A stretch of DNA of 64,000 nt from Coleophoma eucalyptorum (Eukaryota > Ascomycota > Leotiomycetes > Helotiales > Dermateaceae), in the NCBI GenBank assembly GCA_026120035.1, contig JALRME010000013.1, forward strand, positions 310,001 to 374,000, written 5' to 3'. The position numbers and the translations under genes are program-made. The stretch's first letter is position 1. Every line of letters starts with the position of its first letter. Positions 22,900 to 35,500 of the stretch are shown here, in pieces. A model generated the notes under the pieces. It did not search any database and was not told the DNA's origin. It saw only the letters and a program-made list of their open reading frames with translations.

Positions 22900-24296
22900 A
22901 TGGTGCTGACCAACATACGCCGCTTCCATGCGAACAACATGGCAGCATTCCGACAGTCGCCTCTGGCAGAGATATCTGGTTCTCTAGGAGATCTCGGAAC
23001 TCTGCTGCCACTTATGATTGCCCTGGCCGTGAACAACTCGATATCGCTGTCGACCACGCTGGTCTTCTCGGGCCTATTCAATATCCTGACCGGAGTCGTC
23101 TTTGGGATTCCGTTACCGGTGCAGCCTATGAAGGCATGTATTAATCCACCATTTCTATTCATATCCCACAACTACTAAGACCTATACAGGCCATTGCTGC
23201 CGTCGCAATATCAAGAAAATTCACCATCGATGAGACCATCTCTGCAGGGTTCACGGTTGCCGGAGTGGTTCTCATTTTTAGTCTGACGGGACTGTTACGA
23301 TGGTTCACCCACGTTATCCCGACTCCCGTTGTAAAGGGAATCCAAGTTGGTGCCGGTCTTTCACTCGTCATCTCCGCAGGGACAAGTCTACTCCAACCGC
23401 TAGGATGGATCACACCCTCGGCATTCGATAATCGATTATGGGCCTTGTTCGCCTTTCTATTCTTACTGCTGACTCTAAAAACTTCCCGGATACCTTATGC
23501 TCTTATTATATTTATACTGGGCCTAGTATTCTCTCTAATCACGGCAGGAAGTGGGCACCTCCCGGCCTTCAAGATCTGGCATCCAAGGATCTACGTCCCA
23601 AGCTCGGAAGCTTTCATGACAGGCGCACTCGATGCAGGACTGGGCCAGATTCCATTGACGACACTAAATTCCATCATAGCAGTCTGCTATCTCTCCTCGG
23701 ACCTGCTTCCCCACCTACCCGCGCCTAGCGTAACGGCGATGGGCATCAGCGTTGCGATGATGAATCTTATCGGAGGCTGGTTCGGCGCGATGCCCGTATG
23801 CCACGGCTCCGGTGGACTCGCAGCACAGTACCGCTTCGGTGCACGCAGTGGCGCGAGCATCATCTTCCTCGGCCTTCTGAAAATAATTCTAGGCCTTCTT
23901 TTCGGTGAAACACTTGTCGGACTGCTAAGACAATACCCCAAGAGTCTCCTCGGCATTATGGTTCTAGCTGCTGGGCTGGAGCTTGCCAAAGTAGGCGAGA
24001 GTCTGAATTACGGTGCGCGTGATCTGTGGGAAGCTTCAGCACCCGATGGGGAGCAGGATAATGGACAGGGCTTGAAAGTACAAAGAAGGCTTTCAGATGA
24101 AGAGAGGAAGGAGAGATGGACTGTAATGTTTATGACAGTTGGGTTTCTGCTTGCATTCAAGAATGATGCAGTAGGGTTTCTAGCGGGGATGCTGTGCCAT
24201 GCCACATATCGCACGCCAGAGATTGGAAGTTTATGGAAATCGAGACCATTTAGAGAGCGTAGGGAAGAGGAGGAGGAAGGGCTGCTTGATGGTTGA
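22900..24296 (+). CDS. MOT1-type molybdate transporter (SulP-like)
   Basis: Polytopic membrane protein of the MOT1 family, whose plant and algal members import molybdate for the molybdenum cofactor. Exons are 22900-23133 and 23190-24296, giving 446 residues. Family hallmarks are visible: SPLAEISGSLGDLGTLLPL in the first helix, the LPVQPMKAIAAVAI motif, PTPVVKGIQVGAGLSL, and a later MPVCHGSGGLAAQYRFGARSG. About ten hydrophobic segments follow these. The intron must be GC-AG: AAG followed by GCATGT at 23134, acceptor CAG at 23187-23189. No GT donor keeps the PMKAIAA motif in frame. Fungal members are less studied, so molybdate is the family substrate rather than shown here. Confidence 0.87.
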
Positions 24297-24797
24297 AAGA
24301 CATGTCTTTGGCCTGGCACGAATTGCGTGATCACGTCACCGATCCCAACTTTCGTCAGTATTCCCTCTCTTGGCTTGGCTAGTAGGATACCAGCAGGGAA
24401 ATAAAAGATGACTCTGCTAGTGGGATGCAATAACGAATCATATACTGATCAGTAGTAAAGCAATTATAGAGATATTAAGGGAAGTATCAAAACGGTAAAG
24501 GGATGACGTATTTCCTAGTCGGCATGCAGTTAACATGAATATCAAACTTCAGTTTAGTACCTCTGATTATTAAAGTCATAAAGGAGCAAACGCAACAAAG
24601 TGAAAAGAAAACATGACTGCTACGTTCTAGAACTAGGCAGAGCGCTATGCCAACCTAGTGACTTCCATTAGGGTCATTCACGACGCCGTTATGCCTACAC
24701 TCTCCCAGCCTTATCTCCACTGCCCGATTCTATTCAAGAAATATAGGGTAAATTTCGTAACACCCAAAGAAAGCGTTCAAAGCAGGTCCCCCAAAAA
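24297..24797. other. Intergenic region between convergent genes
   Basis: About 500 bp of moderately AT-rich DNA between the MOT1-like stop and the stop of the F-box-like gene. Nothing recognisable. Confidence 0.5.
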
Positions 24798-26169
24798 TCA
24801 TTTTGACGCCTCGAGCACCTCGGCCATTTCCCGCTCACCAGGAACAATTCTCCAGCACCAACCACACCAACTCCTAGCTCTACCCTGCTGTTCACGAGTC
24901 AAAAAGCGACCAGCATCTTTCTCCTCGCCAAATTCGGGTACACACGCGCCGACTTTAACCATAAAAACAAGCTTCTTCTTGAGTCGGCCACCAATGCCCT
25001 CAATTTCATGGCGAGAGTAGCCCGGTCCCATACCAGAGCCACCAAACCCACCTCGAGGTGGGCTCGAAACGGGGGTACTGCCACTTGAACCGGATGATGG
25101 AGATGGCGAGTAGACTTCACGAGCATCCTCAGCATCACAGTCGATTTCAGACTCGACTTCACGTGCAGCAACACAAGCAGCTCCTCGTCCACAGGGAACA
25201 CCACGATCTCCTTCACCAATGCCGACCCCAAGACCTCCAAGGGACGGGAGGTAGCGAGTTCGCCATTTCCAAATGCCTTCATATTCACTGTCAGAAGAAC
25301 GAAGCGAGCGTCCACATGGTTGGCAGAGATAGACACCAGCTGATGGACATGTGCAAATAGATTGCTGCAATAGAGTTGCAGTAACAGTTGGGACCACATC
25401 TGAAAGAGGTGCCCGAGCACAAGTAACACAGATCCGACGATGACGATGCTGAAGGAGGACAGGCGCAGGAGGTTTAATAGTGCAATTCTAAGCGACCAAA
25501 GTATCAGCAAAAAGTAATACTTTCTCGAGGGAATATTACTTAGATGAACCGTGAAACTCACCCTGCAGATAATCCTCGCACACCTTCTGCACTCGCCCAC
25601 CATATCCCTAGCACAATCACCAACCTTACCCACATCGCGACTTTCACGTCCTTGCTCCACAAAATACCAATCGGCGGCCCTGGCCCGATATCGGAATACA
25701 TGATCCCCATTAATTTCCACGTCCTCGTTCTCACAGTGCAATGTGCTCGCCAAAAGATGTGAGCGATACTGAAGGAGGTTGGCGCGCACTTGGCGACACG
25801 TTTGTGCAAGGGAGTCGAGAGTGTTGAGGTCGAGGTGGGAAGCAAGCGAGGTGATGATGCTACAGAACGAAGTAAGTACCTTCAAACGGGAAAGATAGGA
25901 ACAAGTCAAACATACGGAAAGCATCCCATAGCTTCAGTGATGGCATTCATATTAGGATTTGGTCTATTCCAAGCACCAGAATCCTGTGGCGTCTGCAGCA
26001 TCTCTCGCCAATCTCCATGGCTTTGTGAAGTACTATTATCACCACCGCCACCATGGAAATCTCTCCAGTCGGCATGTCCAGCATTGCTCCAGGGCCTGGT
26101 AGAAATATCCATTCGACTCATATCTGGAGGCTCAGCACTCTCATCTTCCAAGTCGACAAAGAGGACCAT
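24798..26169 (-). CDS. F-box-like, cysteine-rich conserved fungal protein
   Basis: Exons are placed at 25916-26169, 25562-25859 and 24798-25487, giving 413 residues. After a low-complexity N-terminus, residues about 85-125 read as an F-box-like helix set (IITSLASHLDLNTLDSLAQT then CRQVRANLLQYRSHLL). F-box proteins are substrate receptors of SCF ubiquitin ligases. The rest holds CxxC pairs, CRRCARIIC, ICVTCA, CTC..CQPC and a C-terminal SWCGWCWRIVP, suggesting zinc-binding ribbons, separated by a Gly/Ser/Pro-rich acidic stretch. I do not recognise a named family. Function beyond a possible ubiquitin-ligase receptor cannot be stated. The start at 26169 has good context; the frame is open upstream, but that part looks like untranslated pyrimidine-rich DNA. 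Confidence 0.72.
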
Positions 26170-26749
26170 CTCGGATATCAAGGGTGGTTGCAATCGTCGA
26201 TCCGGAGGGGTTTCGTGAGAGAGGAATAGAGGATAGTGATGGAGAGGAAGAAGGGTAAGTAACAAAAGAGAAACGGACAGGATTGAAAGAAAACGGAGAA
26301 ACAACGGGGCGGCCCATTGAAGCTGCTGCTGGGAGCAGCGAAGTAAGAGCTGTGAAGTGGTGAGCTTTAACGTAATAATGAGGGAATAGGATAGGAACTG
26401 AAGGTCGTCCCCATGTCTGGCCATTGACGTGCTCCACTTTAACGACACTAACACGGCGGGGAGTGCCCGCTATGATGACACGTGATATGGTCTAGGAATA
26501 GGTCAAGACCATTTGGTACTGGCTCCCCTCGTCCGGAGCCTTATCCGGCGACGGCGATCTGAGCTACGGTATGCCGAACCTATACCTTAGGCACGAACGA
26601 TGCTTGGATTTCTCGTCAACACCGGTCAGAATTGTTTGTTCATTATATACAAGATCATACATGATGGAAATAGAAAGGAATTCACTTAGCGACGTGCGCT
26701 AGAGAGTATATGAGTATCCAACTTTTGCTTTCTTGGTCTGCTGCGTCCT
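26170..26749. other. Intergenic region upstream of F-box-like gene, downstream of isocitrate lyase
   Basis: Holds the promoter of the minus-strand F-box-like gene and the 3' flank of isocitrate lyase. No gene is visible. The stretch 26220-26300 is a purine-rich plus strand, probably the leader of the F-box-like transcript. Confidence 0.45.
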
Positions 26750-28598
26750 TCAGTGGAATTGATCCTCAGTAACACCCTTACCCATTGCACTGGTGCTGCT
26801 AACACCGCCTTGCACCATCTTCAACAACTCATCGGCATAGTTGGCTCCAGACCATTTCTGATGCTTGACTACATCAACACCACTGTCCATCTCTGGCTCT
26901 TGGACCAACTCTCCGTAAGCACGCATGCCTTGCTTGCTATACGCCCTGGCGAATTGATCAGAGATGAGTGCGGTGGTGTGGAGACCAGCAAGTGTGATAA
27001 ATTGCCAGCAGTATCCAAGCTTAGAGAGCCGTTGGATATAGGTCTCTTGCTCGGCACGAGGCATAGCAGTCTTCCAATTAAAGGAAGGTGACAAATTGTA
27101 TGCCAATCTGGAATCTATATTAGCAGTTATTCACGAACGGTTGGCAAATGACTCACTTCTGCTCTGGCCAGACGGCATGAACTCCCTTGGCAAACTCCAC
27201 AGCTTGTGCGTAATCTGGAAGCTTGCTCTCCATCCAGATGGCATCGGCATATGGAGCATAAGCAATTGCTCTGTTGATCGCACAAGCACATCCACCTCTG
27301 ATTCTGTAGTAGCCTTCTCTTGTTCTTGGGCTGTCCCAGTTGAAAGCAATGTCGACTCCAGTGATTCCCTTAGCAATTGCTCTTGCCTCAGAATTGCTCT
27401 TGCCCTTTGCGGCTTGTAGATACTTTGTGGCAAGCTCCTTTTTGTTGACATGAACACCGGAATTGATTGTGTCAATGACAGCCTCATCAAAAAGCTTAAG
27501 GCCAGCCTGAGCAGTCCATTGCTCCTCGACGGCTTCGAGTTGCGAACCAGTCTTTCCAGCTTGTTCAGCAGCAATCATGAGATCATTTAGGGGTTGCAAA
27601 TTGGGATTGGTTGAGCCGAGAATATAAGCATGGTCTCGAGGATCAATGGTGGTAGTGATGAGAGTGGCAGCTTCAGCATCCGTTCGTGCAACAGCCAAAA
27701 GGTCGCTTCCTACGGTACTTTAGTCTTGTTATCTAAGGTAACATCAGACGTTTTCTTACCCATAATATCTGCTTGTGCACGAATAGCAACAAGACGGTTG
27801 ATGTGCTCGCTAATCGGGACCAGCACCTTTCCAGCCATATGTCCACACTTCTTTGTTCCAGGAGCTTGATCCTCAATGTGAATACCAGCGGCACCCTTTT
27901 CGATGAAGAGCTTTGTCAACTTCATGACGGCGGTCAAACCTCCATGTCCAGTATCCGCATCGGCGATGATCGGTCGCAGATAGTCAATGTTCTGCAGTTT
28001 AGCGCGGTCTGCCTTGGAAAGAGTAGTAATACGCTCTTCTCGTTGTTTCCGGTCATGGAACAGTTGTGCCATGAAGAGATGTGCGACTTTATTTGGTACA
28101 GTGGTCTGCCAGAAATCAGCTTTAGTTGATAGTTATGCTAAATGCTTCGCTTACATATGGATAATCTGCCAAATCTGGGCCAGGCTCGTCAGAGGCGGAG
28201 GCGGTAGAAGATGATTGCCAGCCAGAGACATAGACGGTGTCGAGATATTTGGCCATCTGGGTTAACATTGTTGGTTCTAAACAACCGTATGTGTAGCTAG
28301 CGTCGCCGTTCTTGTGTCGGTGCATTAGTTCCCAATGTGCATTGCATCTTGGGGATTATTCACACACCTTGAATCTGCCCTCCAAGATGGTCCATAGTTT
28401 CTTCGACTGAGCGTTACTTGGGTACTCAATCTTCAAGTTTCCTCGCTTTGCAACAATCTGCTCAGCAGTAAACGGTCTCTTGGTGTATCTCCATCTGGAA
28501 TCCGTCCACCACCTCTTGACCGCAGCAACCTCGTCAAGAAAGAGTTGCTCTTCCTTGTTAGGGTCAACCGCTGGGTTTGCCATCTTGTTGGTAGCCAT
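26750..28598 (-). CDS. Isocitrate lyase
   Basis: Glyoxylate-cycle enzyme (EC 4.1.3.1; ICL1/acuD type) that splits isocitrate into succinate and glyoxylate, needed for growth on acetate or fatty acids. Five exons are placed: 28368-28598, 28155-28310, 27760-28105, 27157-27709 and 26750-27107, giving 547 residues, the normal fungal length. The catalytic signature KKCGH is at about residues 214-218 with Cys216. DADTGHGG and the IHIEDQ metal-binding segment precede it, and VARTDAEAA and FNWDSP follow. The fungal insert around residues 270-350 is present. All splice junctions are canonical. The C-terminus ends EDQFH, with no SKL-type peroxisome signal, so any peroxisomal or glyoxysomal import would need another signal. 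Confidence 0.96.
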
Positions 28599-30130
28599 GA
28601 TGTAGATATATTGGAGGGGAGGATAAATGTGTAAGTGATGATGATGGTATGTGATGTGATGTTTACCTCTGAGGTATTCTAAAGCAGTTGTGTTTACTTC
28701 TTGTGATGCTGACCAAGAAGGAATGTGAAGTAAAATCGATGATCACAAGCAAAGAGAATTAAGAGAAGGGAAGAGAGACGAGGAGGGACAGAAGACAAGA
28801 GGAACAAATAGTCATACTCAGCCCAAACCAACCGCTTATGTTCTCAGCCGGTCTAGCGGGGATCCCTCGAGATACTTTCTTGACCATGGCCCACAGGGGA
28901 GAAGAGGTGAGTAGACCGGCGACAATCCTCGGACAATCGAGGAACGAGGAACAAATAACAGCCTTGAAAGCTCGAAACCCAAGCCAGACTGGGCTAAACC
29001 CAAGACAACCTTCTCGGCCCAAGGGACGAGGGCGAGAGAGAGGGACAGAGGATGTCTAGCAATGCCGTGATTGGGCCTGCTGGTCTCCACTCCTGCTAGG
29101 TCCGAGTAGGCTTCCCCAGATATTTGCTGTTGTCGGAGCTGTATATCTTGCACATCTACAATATGACGAAAATGGGTCGCGGTTGAAATGCACACCCCCC
29201 TGTTGCGTTGGAGTGCATATGCAGACTCCGGCTCTCGTGCTCAAGACCTACACGCCGAGCTTCAGCTTCCACGGCCCCGGGTGGCACATGATGCGTGAGA
29301 TGCTGCAACAGAGGTTCGCATGTGAAAATCGCTTGAAAATTGCATCAAGATTAGTAGACGTTCCTGTCATCGGCCAAGTTTTCCTGGCATGTGAAGGCGA
29401 CTGTGACGAACAGAGTTGAAACGGCGTCGAGAATACGACGCGGACGCATGATGCTATGCTCTGCTTCTGCTCTGCAAGGGCCGAGGTGTGAGCCTCGGCA
29501 CGAGATGAGCTGTCGTCGGTAACAAGGCTGAGCCCAGTCTGCTTCCCCCCTCTCCGAGTATGTCCGGACGGCAACGACAGTTGTAGCCGTGTTCTTCCGC
29601 GTTCGGTCTTGGAATGAGATCCTCTATATATGCAGGCAATGACTCAGCTGAAGATAGATATACGTTATTGCCTTCATGTACTGACATCTCCATCAACCCA
29701 GCCAGACTGGAAACTCAAATGTACTACCAGATAGGTACTACGGGTTCAAGAATCCATTATGGAAGTATATTGGTTTCTGTATTTTGTATTTGCTGTAAAG
29801 CTATATGACTCTCTCTGTCCCCATGGGCCTTTTTTTTTTCTAACGTGCGCTAATAACATAATCGGTGAGAGCAAGAGTAAACTATTAAAAGCAAACCATA
29901 TGCCTCTCTCTAACCAGAGAAGTGCTAAAACAAAACTACCTCCCCCGACTCCTTTCGTGACAGCGTATTGAGCAAGATGAGCAGGCATAAAATAGAAATG
30001 CTGCGCCAAATTACAACCGACAAGAGCAATCGCTCACTGGATATATAATGCAAATATCGATCGCAAATCAATCTCTCCTTTCTGCAATTCATCGTCGAGT
30101 CTTTAATTCATTCTTTGATTTTGCACACAC
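28599..30130. other. Intergenic region upstream of isocitrate lyase
   Basis: About 1.5 kb covering the isocitrate lyase promoter and, at its far end, the 3' flank of trehalase. It has a TATA-like run near 29622-29630 and a T9-type tract near 29830, but no open frame that I would call a gene. The long upstream region fits a carbon-source-regulated gene. Confidence 0.45.
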
Positions 30131-32595
30131 CTACTCCTCAATGACTTCGCCACCTTCCGTAGCTCTTTGGAATGATGGCCAGTTTGTGAGTGTACCAAGA
30201 GCACGTCTCATTCTGGTGTTGATAGACTGAAGTCCGTAAACATAAGATGCATTTACCCAGCCAAATCTGTACATTGGTTAGCATTTCCATTGAAAGTGAC
30301 TCCGAAGCAGAAGCTTACCCTTCCTTGGCGACGCCTTTGAAATCAAGCCCTTGGTTACCGTACTCGGCATCGACTCGGTGGGGATCGACAGCTCGAGTAA
30401 CGTCGTACTTCTCGACGACAACACCATTGAAATCGACAAAGGCTTTGGTGATCATGAATAACCACTTGTATGCCAGTCTCTCAGCATCTTCTTGATATCC
30501 GTAACGATGGAGACCGGTCCATGCGAGCATCTGTTGTGGAGCCCAGCCGTAAGGATAATCCCATTGCCGATTAGGTCTATCGAGGCCAACAGGCCCGCGA
30601 GACTCCTCGGTTCCGGCTAGCAAACCACCATCAGCCTCGAGCTTGGGAATAGCAGTAGCAACAAGCTGAGCAGCCTGCTTTGGAGAGCATACGCCCGACC
30701 ACATAGCCCAGAAAGTTGTAGCACTTTCATAGGTGCATTGCTCCTTCTTGGCCGTGTCGTAGTCGAAGTACATTCCCTTTGTGCCATTCCACAAATACTT
30801 GTCGATGGCCTGCTTTCGCGCTCTAGCTCGGCGATCCCAGATGGATGATGTCAGGACCTGGCCAGGCTGCATATCACCAACGCAGAATTCTGCAGGTAAG
30901 ACGAGGCGATCATTGAATGTGCCGCGAATTGTTCGGGCGATATCGGTTTCGTACTTGTAAAGCAAAGAGTTGAGGTCAATCGTTGCCAAATTTGCTGCGA
31001 TTTTCTCGAGGCGATATGAAGTATCGTGCCCAGACTCTCGAACAGCCCTGTCGTGTAAGAAGTATTCATCCAACTCCGGCTCCTTGATCTTGCCAGCATT
31101 GTATCCATCTACAAACTCGTGGAAGCTAACTCCGTGCTTCTTAGCATAAGGTTCCAGGATATGTGTGAAATGGGATGCTTCAGTCTCAGGAGGGACACCT
31201 AGTCCTTCGGGACGATAGCGGGATAGACCTGTGGCAGGGTCATAACGTGGCTCCGCCATCCAAACACTGTGGTATTCCTTGATCGCTGCAAGTATGGCTG
31301 TCCTTAGGAACTCAACTGCATCGGGGCCCGGAGGTAAGCGGCTATACACTCTGAGTGACATGTCTGTCAAGAATGGTGGCTGAGATCGGCAGAGGTAGTA
31401 AGACCTGGTGGCATTGAGGATCTTTCCATAATGTTCAATGCAGAAGATGAAGTTTTGTACCATAGACTTTGCTAGGTCAACTTTATCATTGACAAGAAGG
31501 CCCAAAGATTCCATATAAGAATCCCAGCCATAGAGTTCGTTGAATCGGCCACCAGGAACTACGAATGGCAGTCCCTTCAGCTCCATCTTGCCAGTGACAG
31601 GGTTCAGAACTCTCTCCATCGCCACAGCAAGTAGACCAGGCTTGGCGTTCATATCTCTTACAGCTTCAGGGGTGATCTTCTCAGGCAGCCAGCAAACATC
31701 GAGTCTGACTTCTGGTCTGTCCAAAGCAACCTGAGTGTAATATTCGTATTGCTCAGGGGCGCCTCTGGGAATGTAGATGCGAGGTCTCGGGTCATCGGTC
31801 CAGTCTTTTGGGTCACGGCCAGCAATTTCTATGACAGATCCGTCAATACGACGAGTAAGGCCGTCCCAGAAGGAGTCCTTGATAAGCCGAGAGAGGCGAT
31901 TAACGGGATTTTCGTTCAAACGGGCTTCGTCAAGAACGATCTGCTTGAGGCCGTGTTCCTTTGCTAGGTAGAGCTCTTGAAGGAGATTGGACAGCATGTA
32001 AGTTCCACGAACGTCAAACCGGTTGAAGCCATTGGAGGCAGCTGTGCCAAGAGAAAATACCTAGTAAAGGTCAGCTATACTTCTTATCAATCGAACTGAT
32101 TTATATTCTCACTCTTGGACCATTATCCTCAATTGTGATTTGTGCATTTCCATCGGTATCCTCCTGCTTTTCAAGACTCTCAAGGGTTGGGTCAACCTGG
32201 ATTACGAATCGTCGAACAAGAAGAGATTTTTCGTCTGTAGATTGGCTTGTATTAGCACTTTGTCCACATCATGGAGAGGACGGTGAACCTACCGTGACTA
32301 CCTCTACGGACTGGAAGCTTCACGCCAAAATTCTCAGTGTTGGTCAAGTCAAAACTGCCATGGTTCTATCACTAAATATCAGTCTACTATTACACACATG
32401 AGCTATGCAATTTCTTACCGCAGAGTAGGTCCTATGCCGATAGTGACGCTTGTTGTTATGGGGCGATGCATTGCCATAGTAGACCGCAGAAGGAGCATAC
32501 GGATCATTCTCAGACGACCCTCGAGGCCGAGATGGGCTATGTGGTATGGCAGCTGTTCTCACCCTCGTCGGCGAGGCCATTGGCGAGGTAGCCAT
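30131..32595 (-). CDS. Neutral trehalase (GH37), PKA- and calcium-regulated type
   Basis: Cytosolic enzyme that hydrolyses stored trehalose to glucose on germination or recovery from stress. Exons are placed at 32419-32595, 32293-32365, 32113-32234, 30319-32060 and 30131-30266, giving 749 residues. The N-terminal regulatory arm has a PKA-type site RRGS at residues 79-82 and the [12 protein letters not shown] calcium-binding loop at 109-120, both diagnostic of Nth1-type enzymes. The catalytic domain carries the trehalase signature [14 protein letters not shown] and later [12 protein letters not shown]. The last intron is needed to reach the conserved GFGWVNAS end. Exon 2 (73 nt) starts at the second of two nearby AG sites, because the first would bring in stops. 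The ATG at 32595 has strong context (ACAATGGCT). Confidence 0.94.
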
Positions 32596-35500
32596 TGTGG
32601 CCTCTTCGGTGCTAAAGGGTATTGGATAGGCTTTTGGGAGTGACCTCGAGTACTGATCAGAGCGACCGGTGTGAGTATCGAGGGCAGATTGGGTGGTGTA
32701 GAACTTTGGGGACAGTTCTAAGCTCACAGTAATTGACAGAGTATGAGAGGTAGATTGATGAGGAAGAAGACGAAGAAGAACGAAGGTGTTGTGATTTGTG
32801 GAGACTATGGGGAAGATGATGTCGTGGGAGCAAAAGAATCGTCGCGAAGTGGGAACTTGATTGTAGGGTCTCGTCGATAAGGCCTAGTGGGGACGGCGTG
32901 GACGATTCATAAAACAGACACCGGGCGTGACTTTATGGGTGTTGTGAACGGCCCTCAACAGTCAGCAGGGAATACTCCTATGCCTTCAGCGAAAGCTCAA
33001 CCGCCAGCTTCTTGCTTACTTACTCGCTTTCTGACTTCTGACCGCTTCAAGCTCAAAGCTGAGAGCCCATGAGCTATATCTGATAACACCACAGCTTGGG
33101 CGTCATACCGCCGCATTCAGGGCATGGGTGTGCAGCCAATAGGCGCTGGCTGTTCTCAAAAGTCTGCATCCTACCGCTTCCCCGAGTCGCGTGGGAGCAC
33201 AAGACCGAAGTCAGTCGATGTTCATGGCTGGCTTAGCGGGTTTGTTTTCCATTCGTGGGGAAGCAACATCTTTCCATCGTGATTCAACGTAGCTTTCTTC
33301 TTGGTCCGCCCTGGGGACTTATCATCCGCCGACGTTGAACCTTAAACGGGTGGCTCCTGTATCGTCTTTCATCGTTGCAGAAGCATAAAGCTATACAGAA
33401 CTGCAAATTCTGTTGCAGCGATATTCTGGGTTTGGTTTTGACTGCTCTACGTCGGATGGATTCGCGTTCTTGCAGCCCTGGAAAGGCTGGAATATATCGA
33501 CAGCTACCACCAGCATAACACCTCTGAACTTAGTTCAAATAGATTGTCTCCATGACTTCGAGAACGAGCCACAAGCGCAGTAACCTGATGTCGGAAGAGA
33601 TCGCGATCGCCTGACTCTCCACCATGCATGTGCATAACGGCTCCGGCGTTCTGACGATGAGCAGACATCTGAATTTCATATGTGTCCCTCGAGCCTCGGT
33701 GGATAGGGTCACGTATCAAAGCATGGCCGCTTTTTAAACAGATAACAAGATCAAAAACACCTTTTTCCGATTTTCGAATCGTCGCCTAACGGCAATCTTT
33801 TTGCTTTCGCCACACCAAGGCCGAAGCTGCCATATCACAACGTCACAAGCAGGCAAAAGTTATGAGATTACACACTGCTTGATCGGAGTGGTCCGTAGGT
33901 TCACCGCTGAAGCATGGGATATAGTTATCCTACAGAAACAATCCCTCGAACAAAACGCCGACGCTGCCCAGAGAGCAAAGTCATTACTGATGCAGGTTTG
34001 CAGAATGGCCCGCATAGACTCTTAGATCGCCAATGGCAAAATAGAGACGAGAAGGCTGTATGCTCAACGTGGTTTTGGTGGAGCACATCCGTTAGGAAGT
34101 CGTACTTAACAGCTTAACCAAACAAGCAACAGGTCATAGCTGGCCACGCTTGATATCGCAAATCCTCGAGATATTCTTGGCATCGATTTCGCCGAGACTT
34201 GAACGTCGGATTGCTGGACCAGATCCACGTTATGTGAGTCTCAGGTACGCTGTTGCACAACCTATCCGACATGTATCATCGAAACGCTGGTGCAACTACG
34301 ACTGTTCTGGCATTTGCAAATGAGCATTCTGCAGTTGCTTGATCCACGTGGGCGGTAGTGCTCACTCAAGAATGGGCCGCAAATATTCTTTGTGCAACAG
34401 GCCATGCTGCTTTTGTTCTCCCAGAATTTGGGTATCAATCGTCGAATTCTCCATGGTCTTCGTGGCCACATACGTGCCACGCTCCATCCACTTGTTAATG
34501 ACCCCGGTCTGTTTGGCAAGAGTAAGGTGTTAACGCTACGGGAGAGTTCGGGGCTGGAACGGCATCGAATTCTTACACCACATGGTGAGCTCCAACTCCG
34601 CATGCTGTTGGCAAACTCTTCATAACGCCGCTGTCCAAAGATCAACAACCCCTCAAATGTTGTTAATAACTGCTGTAAGCATCTTAGTGTCCTGCTGGTA
34701 CTCCTGCAACATGGCGGCTACCTTGTCCCGTCTGGAATGGTCAAGGCTCAAGGCATATCATAAATAGCATCGCGGATATAATTTGCTCGAGCAAGGACAT
34801 GCAATACTTAGCAATATTGTTATGCATATTTTTTGGTCGTGAAGATTTCTTGGTGAGGCACAGTACCTCACTAATTTTGCTGAGGCAGTAACGTTGACGT
34901 TACACTGTACAAGGTCCGAGTCCAAGCGATGATATGTGCGAGGGTTGGTGGCAATAGGAAGGAGATATACCTCACGATTTCGTGTATGTTCTGTTTAGTA
35001 TTTGACCACGATACCCGAATAGATGCTTTTGTTGTATAAGTAACAAGAATGATGAGTTAGAGAATAGAGAAGGTGGATGTGGAAAAAGATTGTGCTGAAC
35101 CAGCGAGACTGCCACTTTGGTGGATATCTCCTCATCACTGTTACGAGTTACTAATCGCCATTGATCCCACTTTCAACATTACAGAATAGGAATTAGACAT
35201 CAAGTTTGAACTTCGTGTCTTATGCGTACTCTGTCCCGACATTCCGACGTGGTTTGTAGAGACGTTGTGAAAGACAATTCATGACCAGTGTTTGTAACAA
35301 CTGCTCACAACTATTTAACACGATTCCTACTTCCATCTTTAGGCGAAGCTGTAAATATGGGAATGATAGGCACTACTCAGCGCCCTTACTTTGCTGGAGG
35401 TGTTGCAACTACGCGGGAGAACTGCATGAAAGCGAAGTTAAGAGTCCTTTTTTTCACAGTTCCAATGCGTGAGCTACCAATTTCAGTTCCGTAAATTGCA

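Noticed and set aside
29736..29756. GGGTTCAAGAATCC resembling a tRNA B box
   Set aside because: The flanking bases do not form a T-arm stem, and no A box or acceptor stem is found upstream.
33480..33775. Minus-strand open stretch of about 93 codons with protein-like composition (around HRGSRDTYEIQMSAHRQNAG)
   Set aside because: No ATG near its start, stops at both ends, no splice partners and no recognised family; probably chance.
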